Virus record (IMG/VR): IMGVR_UViG_3300030117_006907
Coordinates: 1-36,628 of that record
Strand: one strand, 5' to 3'
DNA: 36,628 nucleotides
Origin: a virus
Under the pieces are notes generated by a model. That model was given only the letters and a program-made list of their open reading frames with translations. It was not told the origin of the DNA and made no database searches. Positions 1 to 9,800 of this stretch are shown in pieces (positions within the stretch are counted from its first letter, which is position 1; every line of letters starts with the position of its first letter). The position numbers and the translations under genes are program-made.

Positions 1-3000
1 TGAATCAATGGATAAAGTGTATTTTTTTCTTTTCGTGAATCAATGTGATAATCATTAGCCCAATAAGAATTACATGTTGCGGGTGTCGTTCTTGGTTGTG
101 CGCTATCGGCTACGGCTCGGTCATCTGTAAGTGCTTCATATCGAAGACCGGAATGCACGTAATGACCATGTGATTTTCCGTAATAGTTGAAATTAACATC
201 TTTGTACAACGCTGCCCCATCTAACAAGGGAACATTCGTACCTGCACCAATTGTAATAGATGTCGCAGCAACTGCTGTAACTTTTCCAAGTATGACGCCT
301 GTAAATGGTACAGATGCAGTTCCACCCGATGCATATTGTGAAGTATATACAATATCACCAACATTGAAAACTTCTCTTGCGGGAAGAGTTTTTGTGGTCA
401 TTGCAGATGTTGTACCTTGTGGATAACCACCTGTATTGTCAATTTGGGCATAATTTTCACCCGCAGATGTGGTACTCAATGCTATTGGTCTTACAGAGGG
501 CGGTGCGTTTGTAAAGTGGTCTTTCCATCGTGTTGGAGAATTGGCACCCATGTTACCCGTTGCTTTAGCACCGAACTGATTGTTCGCAATATCGTGGGCG
601 TATGCACCTTCAATAAATGCTGATTGCTGTGTTGCACGATGCCATTTGTTTTCTGTTGGGAAACCATTTGCTACATCAATTTGTGTGCTGTATTGAGATG
701 GATTACCACCGTTAATGGTGGACATGGTGTAAGGCATATCGAACGAACCATCAATCGTACTAAACATGCGTGGTACACCAACATACGATGCTTGAGCGCT
801 TGATTGAACTTGCATGTGTATATCATGGAACGCGATAAATTCACGGTCGTGTGCTACGTCGTACAACAACACACGTGCTTTATCACTTGATGCCAAATAA
901 GGGTCAACGTATGCAATTGTAGGTGCTTGAGATGCATCTAACCCCATTGCCTCATAATTCAACTCTACTGTTTTGTTTACGTGTTGTGCGAAGTTAATTG
1001 CTGTATCAAGACAGTTATCAGCAATTAAGAAATTTTCAAGCGGTATACTCTCGCGTGGGCGTGATACAGCAAGTGTTCCTTCACCACCATTGAAACCTGA
1101 CCATACCTGACCTTCATTCAATACACCACGACTTTTACAGAACAAACCCTCAACCGCATGTGGGTTGTTCATTGTCATATTCATCCATACGGTGTCGCCG
1201 TTACGAAGACCACCGGGGGCGTAAGGATAGTACCATGTGGAGTTTAACAACGCATCATCATCTTCTTGCATTACTGTACCTGTACCAACGCGAATGTAAT
1301 CATCAGCCGCAATTACTGTAACATTGTTTGCATCAAGCGTGATAGTCGTTCGACCGCGCATCAATGTTGTACCATTGGGAATATCAATGATTGTTCCACC
1401 ACCTATTGTGATGTTGGGTGTTGAAGTGCTTGCAGTAACAATACCCGCCAAACGTGGTACACCGCCGATTACTGCATACAATACATCACCAGCGATGTAG
1501 TGTGAAGTAGGGTTTGCGCTTACAGAGAATGCTGACGTAGCACCGGCTGAAATAGTTCCTCCACTATTTTGTGTGAGTGACATCGGTGCTGTTGGAACCA
1601 AATACGATGTGACACTCGCTACTTTTCCAACATAGCCAATGTCACCTAAACTGTCATGGTCTTCAACATAGATTTCATCATCAACGCGAATAGCCAAACC
1701 TTGTTGGTTGGCATGTAACAGTCGCGCACCATTTTCTGTATCTCCTTGTGTAAGATATAGTGTGGTTGTACTACCTGCACTCGCCGCTATTTGATATTTC
1801 CATTCATCGTAGTTCGCACCTGTATATCCACCGGTATGTGCTACTGACCTAAATGTGGCTGTTGTCAATTCATGGTCACGTTGTAAAGATGGGTTAGATA
1901 CAGACTTTACAGCCATGCCTTTCTTCTTCAATTGAATATCTAATCCTTCCATATTGGTAACAAACGCCGGTATAGCATAGGGCGTACCGCCACTAATTTT
2001 CTCTGTCATTACCAAGAATGATGAATTGCTAAGATTTTCTGCATTGGTCATTGGTGTGACACCAAGATAGTACATTTCGTAATCGTTGTTTTCGTATGTT
2101 ACTTGTGCTGTAAACAATGCGTCACCAGCACTCAATACCATTGTTTTCTCTTGTATTGTAGCAACAGTAAATTGCCCACCACTACTGTTACCACTTTCGA
2201 TTATAGTTAAAATATCCCCTACACGATAACCGGACCCTGCGGTTGTTACAGTAATACCTGTGATATTACCTGTGCCACCCACACCTGTAATCTGTACAAT
2301 ACAACCCGTCCCGTGACCACCTGTAGTGGTTCTACCTGTACCTGTTGTGTAGCCCAAACCCGCAACCAAACCCGATGTTGTTAAAACAGAACCTGAAGAG
2401 TTAGCCGAAACAGTAGTGGAATATTCAACTTCAGGGAATAATTCAGCCGCATCATTGTCTACAGTCACAATAGCCAAACCTGTGTAACCGTTGTGATTTG
2501 ACAATGGTTCGATTTTTTTGACAGTACCTTTAGCGCGTTTTGATTGGATTCTCGGTGCATGAGGATTTGCTTTTGGCCCTGCTGCAAATTCTACTGCACT
2601 CACGTATTGACGCAATCCATAATCGAGATTACCACCCTGTGTTTGCACATTTGCTCTGTCCAAATAGTAATCACTCCGTCCTTCAAAATCTGCGGTGGGT
2701 GTATCAAAATCTGAACCTATAGGAATCAAAGTTTCAGAATCGTAGGATGCACTTGACGATAAACTCATGCCGACTTGCGCTTCACCAAAGAAATCATCAC
2801 TGTAGTAGTAAACTGCAAGATACCCGTCAGATGCGGGGTCGTTTGTGTACATACACCATGCGCCTGAAGGAAGGAAGGCTTTTCGATAACGTGGTAGTCT
2901 TTGGAAATTTACTTGTTTGTTGTTAGATGATTGAGGGAACAAACTCGGTTGTGATAGATAAATTCTATGATTATCGGTTGTATGATTCATTGTGATTTGA

Positions 3001-6000
3001 GTAATTGTAGTTGACACAATAAAATCATCATTGATAAAATTTTGATTAAACGATGAAAATGCAGTTCTATCATTTGCTTCAGAGTCCTTACAACGACGAC
3101 CTACAGGCGATGGATTCCAAGTATGTGCGGTATGGGTCGCATCAAGATGAATTTTCATGCTATTATCAGGGCCGGGATATACAGCATCTGTAGCATTTTG
3201 AAAGAATTGATTTGGGAATACAGGTATTTCGACCAAGGCACGTGTAGAGGCATATTGTGTACCCAATTGATAATCGTGTGTAACATCATTCATGGTTTGA
3301 AATAATCGGTCATTGACAGTTGTGCCGTCTTGACACAAATTCTCATCTAAAAATTTGTTTGTATTGTAAATGACTTGATTGATTTGAAATACTCCACTTT
3401 GATTAATTGTAGTGAGGTTGTTTTGTATACACCACGTAGAAAATTTATCAACGGCTTGTCCATCGCTCATCAAAAATTTTCTATCAGTTAATCCATCTGT
3501 GCTGTCAAACAAAAACGCAGAACCTGTTTTTGCGTAGTATTCAGCACTTGCACCATCAGCAAGATAGATGCGGCCTTGCTTTGGGAAACAATACGTACCC
3601 CACGATTTCATATCAGGTGAGTCATTGTTAAGCGGTGCAACAGATAACCAAGTTCCTTTTTCAGTTGCACCACTATCAATTTGTGAAACTGTAAATGTGG
3701 CATTAGTTGATTCTGTTACACCTGTATCATCGACCTTGTATTTATCATCCACAGCCCAATTGTAACCACCTGCTGTAATTGCAAACGCTGTAACTGCACC
3801 ACTACTCGTCGTGAGTGTGCCTGTTAGACCCACACCCGAACCACCGACATTGATTACACTACATGCTCTACCTGAACCCGCACTTGTATAACCCGCTCCA
3901 CCGTTTGCTAATGTAACACCCGTAACAACACCAAACGGTGTGTTCTTGACCGATACACCCTGTGCAGCGCAAGCATGTTGTGTTGACCACGGTAGTCGTG
4001 CCAAAGGCGACGGGTCCCACGTGGGCTTGGTATTCACCGCACCCTGACCCGGACCACCAAGAGATACGGTGACAACCGGAGCGTTTGGCTCAATCTCTTT
4101 GACAATTGTAGAATCAGGCGAGCCTTCACCGATGATATTCACATTCTGCGATACCATGCTGTCAGCCATGCTACGTGTTTGTACTGTAGTCACAAGACCA
4201 CTTTCACCTTCACTTTCAGTTACAGAGTGTATACGATGTTGTCCCATCATGTAAAGACATGAAACAATGTTTGGCTCATCCAAGTGTTCTATTCTTGCAC
4301 GTAAATGTTGTAATTGATTGGTGCGATTACGATTTGTAGGTTGGACACAAATTAAAATTTCATCATCAACGAGAGTTGGCATCTTCACATCAATAATATC
4401 AAACATCTCAAAAACATTTGAATTACCATTTGTAGAACCAATGTCAAACACACCTGTACCCGAAGATGTGCTACTTACTGCTCTTCTAAGTGTGGAACCG
4501 CTTATATTTGTTAATTCATCCACTTTTGTTTGCGCCGATGGTGTAACCACTAATTTATTGTACACGGATTCATGAGGAACATCGGTATGTGATGCCGCAA
4601 TAATTTGAGGTGTAGTATTTGGTTTTGCTGTAACATCATTAGGTGGTGTGTAATTGTTCGGGCATGTAGATTCATCTAATTCTGTATCTACTTCTAACCC
4701 ACCTGTATTGTCACCAACAAACATATTCGCTTCTTCGTATATATCAAATGTAGTAGATGATGGGGGTGATACACGTATATACCCACCCGCAGAAAACAAC
4801 GTTGTGTCTTTGGTTGAATCAGCAAGGTCGGATTCTATTACATCTAAAACAGTCGTAGTACCTGTAATTACAAAGTTACCCGCTGGTACTGTTTTTTCAA
4901 CCATCAACATAGGGAATGTTTTGCCCATTGATGCACCTGTTAAATCAATCGCATTGTAATGGATTTCTACATACGGTGCAAGATTGTGTGATGATTGTAG
5001 TGTAGGTACTTTGAGCAATGCCACACGACTAACAGATTCAGGTCGTAGGTGATATGACCGAGTATTTGCATCAATTGTATCAAATTCAGGTATTGGGCCT
5101 TTGAGTAAAAATGGCTTAATATCCATACCCGTTGAACCTATTGCAATCATTTCTCGTTTACTACTTGGTAATCCGTTATCGACAATTGTTCTCACTTCTT
5201 CAGAATTTACAAATGAGTTGACCAACATACTACTTTGTTCAGTATAAATGTCTACACGTGCGTTAATTGGAAGTGAAGATTTCAACCCCTTGTGTTGTGA
5301 GTCATACACTAATGTGCTAATATCAGATGATACTCCTATTGTTTGGTCGTGGTTTTCTGATATTGTGCGTGGTAATTGACGTAGATATTCATGCCCATCT
5401 ACATGACTAAACGTATGTCGTCCACTGTGACCTACTTGGTATAATTCATCTAATGTTGTGGGCCAACTTACTGCAAATGGGTTGTTAGGTGAATTCGATG
5501 TAGTTGCCATGTTTGATGAATATACCATACCATGTTGAGAAAATTGACTTTCATCAATTATCATTTGACCCGTTGTATCAATAACTTGCGATGCTATATG
5601 TGATGGTTGATACGGTTTACCTGTACCATTATCAACCAATAAATCGGCACTAAGCACAACAAAATAATCGTCAGTGTTTGCTGTACGGTCGTGAAGAACA
5701 CCACGTAATCCGATTGAGCCAAATGCCGATGTTGCCATATTGTTAAAATCAACGTGAATACTACTGACAGTCAAAACACCTGTCGCTGCGTTTATACTGT
5801 GTAAACGTACTCTTTCGGGTGGTTTTTGGTTTGGTTTTTGTGTATCACGATTAATTGCACCGGGGTTTATGAGAAGGTTGTAAGGTACGTGCGGCACTGA
5901 CATGGTAGAAGCGGTGCCGGGACTCGATACGTAGTTCACAACTTCATACTTACCCATGCTGTAAGGTGATGCTGTGAAGTCAACAGTTGAAGAAGTAAAT

Positions 6001-6905
6001 GTTGTATGTGCTTTACCTGTGAGATTAAGAATCATACTTTCTGCTTCAGTTGTAGAAATTTTGATGGTTGTTGTAGTTCCATCTGTTGCTGCTGTGTACA
6101 CTGATGAAGTGTCACTACCCAAACCAATGATTGTATATTCTGTAGTGTCTATTTCTAATGGCTCTTCAAAACGATACAATGCTCTTGAATTATCATTTAC
6201 AAGTGGTGCGGTTTCAGATGAAAGAGCATCACCAAAGAGATTTGTAAAATGTAATGATTCAATCACTCCTCTAAATTCTCCACCTTTTCCACCTAAAAAT
6301 AAGTGATTATTTGTTCTTGCGATTCTACCATCTGTTGGCATTTCAGCACTTGCCATAAGTTGCCCATTGACAATCAACACTACTTTGTTTTTTGATACAC
6401 CCGCAACAACATGCATCAAAGGTCGATGATTGATGTTTAAATTTGTAGCATCATCAGATGCACCAATAAATCGGTTGTAAGAATCATGTATACCACCGTC
6501 AAATGTGGGATATACTGTACCACTGTATCTTGTTGTAGCATCTACGGCGGTTGTTAGAACAATAGATTCACGACCCATAGGGCCTTCGATATACACAGTA
6601 AACGTGGCCGGACCCGCTGTATCGACATTACCTATGACCAACTCAAATTGACCTTCACAACTTGCTACTACACCACCACAATCGGGTATGACCCATGCTT
6701 CAATAGCAAAATCTCTGTCTGTTTTTTCTGTAAGTAAAGTTGTATCTTTTGTCCCGTGAGAGGATTCACCAAGAATCGAAATAGGACTTTTTGGGCCTTC
6801 GGGGAGTTCTTGACCTACGTTGTTAAATCGCCCTTGAGGTACAATAATACTGTCAGTCACACCGTCAAAAAAATACGCATGACTTGTACGACGTATAGCA
6901 GACAA
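1..6905 (-). CDS. Giant LamG-domain tail adhesin / receptor-binding protein, C-terminus cut by the window edge
   Basis: This open frame runs without a stop from a TTG at 6905 to the left edge, so at least 2,301 residues are present. GGTGAT lies just upstream of the TTG, and the frame follows the stop of the preceding gene by 12 bases. Residues about 5-240 look like a concanavalin/LamG-type beta-sandwich: FDGVTDSIIVP near the start, AIEAWVIPD, then a VNGQLMASAEM strand and FLGGKGGEFRGVIESLHF. Two Gly-rich stretches with a GGxGY-like pattern follow (about 3755-3935 and 2195-2395), of the kind seen in phage baseplate and fibre proteins. The remainder is rich in Thr, Ser, Asn, Val and Tyr and low in Lys, as in extracellular beta-structured proteins. 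It lies after the tape measure and distal tail genes, where receptor-binding proteins usually sit. Adhesin function is inferred; no catalytic site was recognised. Confidence 0.8.
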   Translation of the reverse strand, partial: MSAIRRTSHAYFFDGVTDSIIVPQGRFNNVGQELPEGPKSPISILGESSHGTKDTTLLTEKTDRDFAIEAWVIPDCGGVVASCEGQFELVIGNVDTAGPATFTVYIEGPMGRESIVLTTAVDATTRYSGTVYPTFDGGIHDSYNRFIGASDDATNLNINHRPLMHVVAGVSKNKVVLIVNGQLMASAEMPTDGRIARTNNHLFLGGKGGEFRGVIESLHFTNLFGDALSSETAPLVNDNSRALYRFEEPLEIDTTEYTIIGLGSDTSSVYTAATDGTTTTIKISTTEAESMILNLTGKAHTTFTSSTVDFTASPYSMGKYEVVNYVSSPGTASTMSVPHVPYNLLINPGAINRDTQKPNQKPPERVRLHSINAATGVLTVSSIHVDFNNMATSAFGSIGLRGVLHDRTANTDDYFVVLSADLLVDNGTGKPYQPSHIASQVIDTTGQMIIDESQFSQHGMVYSSNMATTSNSPNNPFAVSWPTTLDELYQVGHSGRHTFSHVDGHEYLRQLPRTISENHDQTIGVSSDISTLVYDSQHKGLKSSLPINARVDIYTEQSSMLVNSFVNSEEVRTIVDNGLPSSKREMIAIGSTGMDIKPFLLKGPIPEFDTIDANTRSYHLRPESVSRVALLKVPTLQSSHNLAPYVEIHYNAIDLTGASMGKTFPMLMVEKTVPAGNFVITGTTTVLDVIESDLADSTKDTTLFSAGGYIRVSPPSSTTFDIYEEANMFVGDNTGGLEVDTELDESTCPNNYTPPNDVTAKPNTTPQIIAASHTDVPHESVYNKLVVTPSAQTKVDELTNISGSTLRRAVSSTSSGTGVFDIGSTNGNSNVFEMFDIIDVKMPTLVDDEILICVQPTNRNRTNQLQHLRARIEHLDEPNIVSCLYMMGQHRIHSVTESEGESGLVTTVQTRSMADSMVSQNVNIIGEGSPDSTIVKEIEPNAPVVTVSLGGPGQGAVNTKPTWDPSPLARLPWSTQHACAAQGVSVKNTPFGVVTGVTLANGGAGYTSAGSGRACSVINVGGSGVGLTGTLTTSSGAVTAFAITAGGYNWAVDDKYKVDDTGVTESTNATFTVSQIDSGATEKGTWLSVAPLNNDSPDMKSWGTYCFPKQGRIYLADGASAEYYAKTGSAFLFDSTDGLTDRKFLMSDGQAVDKFSTWCIQNNLTTINQSGVFQINQVIYNTNKFLDENLCQDGTTVNDRLFQTMNDVTHDYQLGTQYASTRALVEIPVFPNQFFQNATDAVYPGPDNSMKIHLDATHTAHTWNPSPVGRRCKDSEANDRTAFSSFNQNFINDDFIVSTTITQITMNHTTDNHRIYLSQPSLFPQSSNNKQVNFQRLPRYRKAFLPSGAWCMYTNDPASDGYLAVYYYSDDFFGEAQVGMSLSSSASYDSETLIPIGSDFDTPTADFEGRSDYYLDRANVQTQGGNLDYGLRQYVSAVEFAAGPKANPHAPRIQSKRAKGTVKKIEPLSNHNGYTGLAIVTVDNDAAELFPEVEYSTTVSANSSGSVLTTSGLVAGLGYTTGTGRTTTGGHGTGCIVQITGVGGTGNITGITVTTAGSGYRVGDILTIIESGNSSGGQFTVATIQEKTMVLSAGDALFTAQVTYENNDYEMYYLGVTPMTNAENLSNSSFLVMTEKISGGTPYAIPAFVTNMEGLDIQLKKKGMAVKSVSNPSLQRDHELTTATFRSVAHTGGYTGANYDEWKYQIAASAGSTTTLYLTQGDTENGARLLHANQQGLAIRVDDEIYVEDHDSLGDIGYVGKVASVTSYLVPTAPMSLTQNSGGTISAGATSAFSVSANPTSHYIAGDVLYAVIGGVPRLAGIVTASTSTPNITIGGGTIIDIPNGTTLMRGRTTITLDANNVTVIAADDYIRVGTGTVMQEDDDALLNSTWYYPYAPGGLRNGDTVWMNMTMNNPHAVEGLFCKSRGVLNEGQVWSGFNGGEGTLAVSRPRESIPLENFLIADNCLDTAINFAQHVNKTVELNYEAMGLDASQAPTIAYVDPYLASSDKARVLLYDVAHDREFIAFHDIHMQVQSSAQASYVGVPRMFSTIDGSFDMPYTMSTINGGNPSQYSTQIDVANGFPTENKWHRATQQSAFIEGAYAHDIANNQFGAKATGNMGANSPTRWKDHFTNAPPSVRPIALSTTSAGENYAQIDNTGGYPQGTTSAMTTKTLPAREVFNVGDIVYTSQYASGGTASVPFTGVILGKVTAVAATSITIGAGTNVPLLDGAALYKDVNFNYYGKSHGHYVHSGLRYEALTDDRAVADSAQPRTTPATCNSYWANDYHIDSRKEKNTLYPLI
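2195..2395 (-). repeat. Gly-rich GGxGY-like module in the adhesin (copy B)
   Basis: The minus-strand translation reads GLGYTTGTGRTTTGGHGTG and, shortly after, ITGITVTTAGSGYRVGDIL. Its pattern, short strands closed by a G-x-G-Y turn, matches the module at 3755-3935 in the same protein. This is a protein-level similarity, not an exact DNA repeat. Confidence 0.5.
3755..3935 (-). repeat. Gly-rich GGxGY-like module in the adhesin (copy A)
   Basis: The minus-strand translation contains VVTGVTLANGGAGYTSAGSG followed by VGGSGVGLTGTL and ITAGGYNWAVDDKY. It resembles copy B at 2195-2395. Such modules occur in phage baseplate and fibre proteins and probably form beta-rich repeats. The assignment is by eye. 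Confidence 0.5.
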
Positions 6906-6917
6906 AATATCACCGTA

Positions 6918-8153
6918 TCAAAATATCATATCTATGGGTGCAAAGATGATAGTAAACGAATAAATTGGCTCTCCACCTAATTGTGTAAATGTGGCTTTTT
7001 GCACAGTGCCTTTGATACCTGTGAATCTGTGATTGTCTTGTTCAAATTCTTTACTTGCTGCGGGTGCATTTTGTGTACCTTTAGATTCTGTTGACATTCT
7101 TCCTGTTGGCATGAAAAAATTTCTTACATTGTATTCTTCACCGGAATTAAATGCCCAATATTTTGAGTTGTAGGGAATTTGAATAGCAATAATATAATCA
7201 CCGTATGTTTTGTCGATAAATTCGATACCTCTTCCCGCCAACCCTTTTGTTGTACCCTTTTTTGGTGATAAATTGTACATTCTTTGATTAAGAGAATTAT
7301 TCAAAATACCATACAAATTCATTACTTTGTCTCCGGCGGACATTTGACTATTATTTTCTGATGTACCTCTACCACCTCTAAACGTACGCACATATGGTAT
7401 TTGTTGGTCGCTTGAACTTCCCTTGTGTGCATAGTACGGGGTGCTTGTGTTACCCGCATCACCTGTTCTTAACTGTGTAATTAGAACTTGAGTGTTCGCT
7501 TCATTTGTCACATCAGATGTTTGTAGAGAAGCACTAAATTTTGCATTTAGAGTAGAATTTGTGTTAATCAAATCACAAAGATTGTCTGCTGCTTGTGTAG
7601 CAGTTGCGTATACTGCGGGTCCGGCGTCACTTCTATACATCCCAATGTAGTAAATTTTACCAGCCGCCACATCTGCACTCTGTGAACTTTCTCCGTATAT
7701 ATTATCAAGTGCGCCACCTGTATGATTTACAAACCAAATTGTGTATGAAGCACCATTTGTTTCTTGTAATGTAATGCCCACAGATGCATCTACAACCGTT
7801 GTGGCTGTGGCTGCCACACCACTTGCATGAAACGTTTGTTCTCCATTACCTACAGCCCATGTTGCGGCTGCGATATTTGGGTCAGTACCCGATGCATGAG
7901 AAATGGAAAAATCGACAATTGCAGAAGCCGCTTGCGCACTTGATGTAGTATTGACATGTGTATCATCTGTGATAATTCCGTTTACAATAATTGTAGCGCT
8001 GTTTAAATTTAAATCGAAACCAAAACGTGTGCTACCCGCTAAAGGTGATGCAATACCACCGGTTTTGCGCTCAACATCAAGTGCTACATCAGTCGCCATG
8101 AGTTCGGTAATGTCACCGTTTTGATGCACCAAACGAATGGGAATATTTGACAT
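6918..8153 (-). CDS. Putative distal tail / tail hub protein (411 aa)
   Basis: The product is not recognised as a named family. It lies directly downstream of the tape measure gene; its ATG overlaps that gene's TAA (TAATG). It is followed by the giant adhesin. The N-terminus (MSNIPIRLVHQNGDI, then a segment with GSTRFGFDLNLNSATIIVNG) alternates short beta strands, and the region near residues 80-230 is rich in Ala and Thr, like an inserted sandwich domain. The C-terminus (QKATFTQLGGEPIYSFTIIF) is again beta-rich. A gene in this position of a long-tailed phage commonly encodes the distal tail (Dit-like) or hub protein, so that role is an inference from order and composition. No catalytic motif was seen. 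Confidence 0.55.
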   Translation of the reverse strand: MSNIPIRLVHQNGDITELMATDVALDVERKTGGIASPLAGSTRFGFDLNLNSATIIVNGIITDDTHVNTTSSAQAASAIVDFSISHASGTDPNIAAATWAVGNGEQTFHASGVAATATTVVDASVGITLQETNGASYTIWFVNHTGGALDNIYGESSQSADVAAGKIYYIGMYRSDAGPAVYATATQAADNLCDLINTNSTLNAKFSASLQTSDVTNEANTQVLITQLRTGDAGNTSTPYYAHKGSSSDQQIPYVRTFRGGRGTSENNSQMSAGDKVMNLYGILNNSLNQRMYNLSPKKGTTKGLAGRGIEFIDKTYGDYIIAIQIPYNSKYWAFNSGEEYNVRNFFMPTGRMSTESKGTQNAPAASKEFEQDNHRFTGIKGTVQKATFTQLGGEPIYSFTIIFAPIDMIF

Positions 8154-9148
8154 TAGTATCTACCCCTCATCGTTGTTGTACCCAATGAACGAGCAACTTC
8201 TTGTTGTACCATATTACCAATGTCACGTGCAAATTGTCGCTTGTCACTTCTGTCGGTAAGACCGGATAAGTTGAATGTCATATTGAAATTGTGGCCTCCG
8301 CCGCCACTCATTTCAACAGGAATAGAGCGACCGTTGGGTAAAGGTACGATGGCTTCTGTACCGTGTAACATAGCCGGATAACCACTCGATGGACCGGATG
8401 CAATACCACCTTGTGAGAAGCCCAAGAAACTACCTACAGCACCAACAGCACCACTTATACCACCACCTATGGTATCGGTTATACCACTCACCGCATCAAT
8501 AACAGGTTGAATTATGTCCATAACAGATGAGGCAAAACCCGATGCTGCGCCTACGAGCCAATCAAATGCACCACCTATGGGGTCCGTAACATACGTATTC
8601 CAAGCATTTCCAATACTTTCCCAAATACCACCCATAAAATCTAATGCTTCTGAACCTTTACCACTAAGCCAATCCCAAAATTTACCGAGTGGTGATGTCA
8701 CGTATGTTTCCCACATCGCACCTATGGTTGACGTAGTAGTTTCCCAACCCTTACCAATACCCTCCATCGCTTGATTCCATTTAGCCATAATGCCTTCGCC
8801 AATACTCAAGACAAAATTTGAAAAATGAGTCCAAGGGTCTTGTAAGAGGGTTTTGAATGCACTCTCTGCTGTGCTATAAGTATCGGTAAACCACCCACCG
8901 ATAGAAGATATTGACTCGCTCATAAAATCAAAGAATGGTTGTAGAGGTTCTACGACACTCGCATTCCATTTTTCTTTCACTACACCCCATGCTGTACCAA
9001 ATGCATCTTCAACTTTTTTTGCAGTTTCTTTAACGTTGTTGATGAACTTACTTATTTGTTCACCAATGCCTTTGAATGCGGAGCCGATGTTATTCAACAT
9101 TGATGATACGCCCGAAACCGCACCTTGTAATGCTGCCAAACCTGCCAT
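8153..9148 (-). CDS. Tape measure protein, short form (331 aa)
   Basis: The C-terminal third has the signature of many phage tape measure proteins: a Gly-Ala-rich hydrophobic run near residues 225-250, then GGIASGPSSGYPAMLHGTEA and VPLPNGRSIPVEM, ending in a polar helix. The body carries three related Trp-rich segments beginning near residues 61, 146 and 183 (WNASVVEPLQPFFDFM, WETYVTSPLGKFWDWL, WNTYVTDPIGGAFDWL). ATG 9148 is chosen over TTG 9151 because AAGGAGGA sits at good spacing; the start overlaps the upstream stop as TGATG. The two overlapping chaperone genes before it fit the usual order. At roughly 0.15 nm per residue the length would predict a tail near 50 nm, which is inference. Typical siphophage tape measures are much longer. 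Confidence 0.85.
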   Translation of the reverse strand: MAGLAALQGAVSGVSSMLNNIGSAFKGIGEQISKFINNVKETAKKVEDAFGTAWGVVKEKWNASVVEPLQPFFDFMSESISSIGGWFTDTYSTAESAFKTLLQDPWTHFSNFVLSIGEGIMAKWNQAMEGIGKGWETTTSTIGAMWETYVTSPLGKFWDWLSGKGSEALDFMGGIWESIGNAWNTYVTDPIGGAFDWLVGAASGFASSVMDIIQPVIDAVSGITDTIGGGISGAVGAVGSFLGFSQGGIASGPSSGYPAMLHGTEAIVPLPNGRSIPVEMSGGGGHNFNMTFNLSGLTDRSDKRQFARDIGNMVQQEVARSLGTTTMRGRY

Positions 9149-9429
9149 CAAAAGTCCTCCTTATCCAAAAATGAGTAATCCAATCTTACTGTTTCATTGC
9201 CGTTGCTCTTTGCTTTTTGTTTTGCTACTTCTTGTTGCTTAACTTGTTCTTCTTCCACTACCAACGCCCAAGCGAGTGATTGCTTGAAGATAGCGGGTGA
9301 CATTGAATAGACTTCCAACAGTGATACCCCATAGTGCTTTGCCACCCTATACGCTAATCCCTGTAATTGGTATTCAATATCTTGAGGTGATTCAATACGA
9401 CTTTTCTCAACGTACTGCTCCACTCTCAA
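9148..9429 (-). CDS. Tail assembly chaperone, downstream (-1 frame) segment
   Basis: This frame encodes a helical, Gln/Glu/Lys-rich segment ending in LDYSFLDKEDF. The only in-frame start near the boundary is a TTG at 9429 that overlaps the upstream stop and has no GGAG- or GGTG-like binding site. The same frame stays open upstream through VYQQEQLRVEQYVEK back to the G6 run at 9447-9452. It therefore most likely exists as the C-terminal part of a fusion made by -1 frameshifting from the gene that ends at 9426, as for lambda G/GT and many other phages. It sits immediately before the tape measure gene, as expected for chaperones that coat the tape measure before the tube polymerises. Independent translation from TTG cannot be excluded. 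Confidence 0.7.
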   Translation of the reverse strand: MRVEQYVEKSRIESPQDIEYQLQGLAYRVAKHYGVSLLEVYSMSPAIFKQSLAWALVVEEEQVKQQEVAKQKAKSNGNETVRLDYSFLDKEDF

Positions 9430-9800
9430 CTGCTCTTGTTGGTAAACCCCCCTTGCATAGCCTCCGCAATTTCATCGGGTTGAGGCATAATTTTGGCGAT
9501 TTGGTCACCAACATACCCCTTCAATGACATGATTTCTTCTTTTGTCAATTCAGGGTCAGTGCGTGTAATCCAATTGGAAAATGCGTATTCCCAATATCCA
9601 CTAAGATTGAATGTAAGTTCACCGTCTACAATGTTAAACATTGTTTGGGCTGCATTTTGAATGTCCAAGAAAGAAAGGTCACGAATCCATACGTGCATGA
9701 CAGAAGCCTCGTCATCGGGGTCAACCCGTACAACGTGCTTCATTGATGTGTCATTCTTCAGTATCAGGCTCTTGTTCTGTATCACCGTTTGGTTGTTCAT
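9426..9800 (-). CDS. Tail assembly chaperone, upstream segment
   Basis: This is a small acidic protein with MHVWIRDLSFLDIQNAAQTM near the N-terminus and DGELTFNLSGYWEYAFSNWI in the middle, ending in PQPDEIAEAMQGGFTNKSS. Size, composition and position (after the tail tube, before the tape measure) fit the gpG class of tail chaperones. The start is uncertain. ATG 9800 has GGAGAGA at about six bases but overlaps the SAP gene by 50 bases. ATG 9743 (beginning MKHVVRVDPDD) lies just after that gene's stop but lacks a clear binding site. A run of six G close to the 3' end makes -1 frameshifting into the next frame likely. Confidence 0.7.
   Translation of the reverse strand: MNNQTVIQNKSLILKNDTSMKHVVRVDPDDEASVMHVWIRDLSFLDIQNAAQTMFNIVDGELTFNLSGYWEYAFSNWITRTDPELTKEEIMSLKGYVGDQIAKIMPQPDEIAEAMQGGFTNKSS
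9447..9452 (-). promoter_or_regulatory. Candidate -1 programmed frameshift site (G6 run)
   Basis: The minus strand reads CAAGGGGGGTTTACC, decoded in frame zero as Gln-Gly-Gly-Phe-Thr. A tRNA-Gly on the second GGG can re-pair perfectly one base back on GGG, giving Gly-Val-Tyr-Gln-Gln in the frame of the downstream ORF. Frame zero ends only about 20 bases later. Location and gene order match known tail chaperone frameshifts. The run is not a perfect X-XXY-YYZ heptamer in this phase. Confidence 0.6.

Noticed and set aside
187-6306. Several plus-strand open frames in the left 6.3 kb
   Set aside because: The minus strand is continuously open across the whole stretch with sensible LamG and Gly-rich protein sequence; the plus frames are short and lack binding sites.
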